Source: Dictyobacter aurantiacus (GTDB taxonomy: Bacteria; Chloroflexota; Ktedonobacteria; Ktedonobacterales; Ktedonobacteraceae). Taken from it: DNA of 64,000 bases. This document shows, piece after piece, positions 63,588 to 64,000 of the stretch (position 1 is its first letter; each line of letters starts with the position of its first letter). Location: the NCBI RefSeq assembly GCF_003967515.1, contig NZ_BIFQ01000001.1:1984001-2048000 (forward strand), written 5' to 3'. The notes below the pieces were generated by a model. The model was not told the origin of the DNA, did not search any database, and saw nothing but the letters and a program-made list of their open reading frames with translations. A program made the translations under genes and the position numbers.

Positions 63588-64000
63588 CTGGAAGAGCTTC
63601 TTTTTGGGCCGCGCGCCGACCTGGAACTGGTTCCCGAGCTGCTTGAGCATTATGCGCTCGGTACGACGTTCGCGGTTCGTGATCTGGGAGGCACCTATAA
63701 CTTAAACGCCCTGTTGGATACGGAGTCGGGTCAGTATGTGCTGCGCATCCATCGCCCCTGGGTCACGATGCGCCGCCTGTCTTTTGAACATCAGACGAAG
63801 CGCCTGCTGGCCGAAGCAGGCTTTCCAGTCGCCCTCCCGATACCCGCCCTCAGTGGCGCGGACATATTATCTCATGAACAGCGCCTGGTGGAAATTGAGC
63901 CGTTTATTGCTCATGACGCTCCCACAAAACGCTGGGAGTATTTACCCGCGATGTTTACACTGCTCGGTGATCTGCATGCGTTTCTGGAAAAGCATCTTGT
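63588..64000 (+). CDS. Phosphotransferase (APH family), partial at window end
   Basis: The visible 137 residues open with LEELLFGPRADLELVPELL and continue through GTYNLNALLDTESG, YVLRIHRPW and LVEIEPFIA, the start of an aminoglycoside/choline/homoserine-kinase-like fold. No ATG, GTG or TTG lies near the strong AAAGGAGG at 63574-63581, but CTG at 63588 does, and the frame is closed by a stop at 63567. It probably starts at CTG. The catalytic HGD and DxD motifs are outside the window, so its substrate is unknown. Confidence 0.8.
   Translation, partial: MEELLFGPRADLELVPELLEHYALGTTFAVRDLGGTYNLNALLDTESGQYVLRIHRPWVTMRRLSFEHQTKRLLAEAGFPVALPIPALSGADILSHEQRLVEIEPFIAHDAPTKRWEYLPAMFTLLGDLHAFLEKHL

Overview
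The window looks like chromosomal DNA from a filamentous, spore-forming-type member of the Chloroflexota, most probably class Ktedonobacteria. The basis is base composition near half GC, a monoderm-style division and cell-wall gene set, a full MinC-MinD-MinE system, an LCP family cell-wall ligase, many one-component regulators and sigma-like proteins, and long intergenic hairpins and repeats. The assignment is by gene content and protein character only; no database search was possible. No phage, plasmid, CRISPR array or intact insertion sequence is visible.

Layout. (1) 80-871: end of a probable cytochrome-oxidase-linked region (membrane segment plus two BON domains). (2) 960-15195, minus strand: a dcw division/cell-wall cluster read mraZ, rsmH, ftsL, ftsI, small ORF, ftsW, murG, murC, murB, ftsQ, ftsA, ftsZ; mraY, murD, murE and murF are absent. 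Upstream of mraZ lie MraZ-type boxes and DnaA boxes. (3) 15714-25741: housekeeping and envelope genes (metallo-beta-lactamase-fold hydrolase, HU, macrodomain, methionine aminopeptidase, GT4 glycosyltransferase, LCP protein, beta-propeller lipoprotein, Ser/Thr kinase). (4) 25968-31638: ridA, dnaA, HAD phosphatase, thioesterase, membrane protein, M20 peptidase. (5) 31866-40403: a tandemly duplicated three-gene module, each copy holding a divergent sigma-like protein (-), then a MerR-HTH/GAF/degenerate-GGDEF regulator (+) and a small P-loop kinase-like protein (+). A Rho ATPase lacking the N-terminal RNA-binding domain follows. (6) 41618-58385: zinc-ribbon protein, pyrimidine-nucleoside phosphorylase, tRNA-Glu, peptidase E, ZIP transporter, M1 aminopeptidase with HEAT repeats, ABC1/UbiB kinase, second MBL hydrolase, Nudix, aroE, a large membrane glycosyltransferase and an FAH-family hydrolase. 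(7) 58463-62929, minus: double-VOC protein, a two-TM protein, then minC-minD-minE. (8) 63588-end: start of a phosphotransferase (APH) gene that seems to begin at CTG.

The division genes work as two units: the dcw operon supplies lipid II synthesis steps (MurB, MurC, MurG), septal synthesis (FtsW, FtsI, FtsL, FtsQ) and the Z ring (FtsZ, FtsA), while MinCDE positions that ring.

Intergenic DNA is unusually structured. Five copies of a roughly 95-bp element (family A), all in one orientation, occur at 8870, 28089, 49047, 51128 and 51258. A set of long perfect hairpins shares GCGC next to a 3-4 nt loop. Two tandem-repeat arrays (60-bp period at 43809, 89-bp period at 53158) each end in such a hairpin and a GC-rich terminus. 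The duplicated sigma/MerR-GAF-GGDEF/P-loop module and the hairpin-capped arrays are the best candidates for something undescribed.
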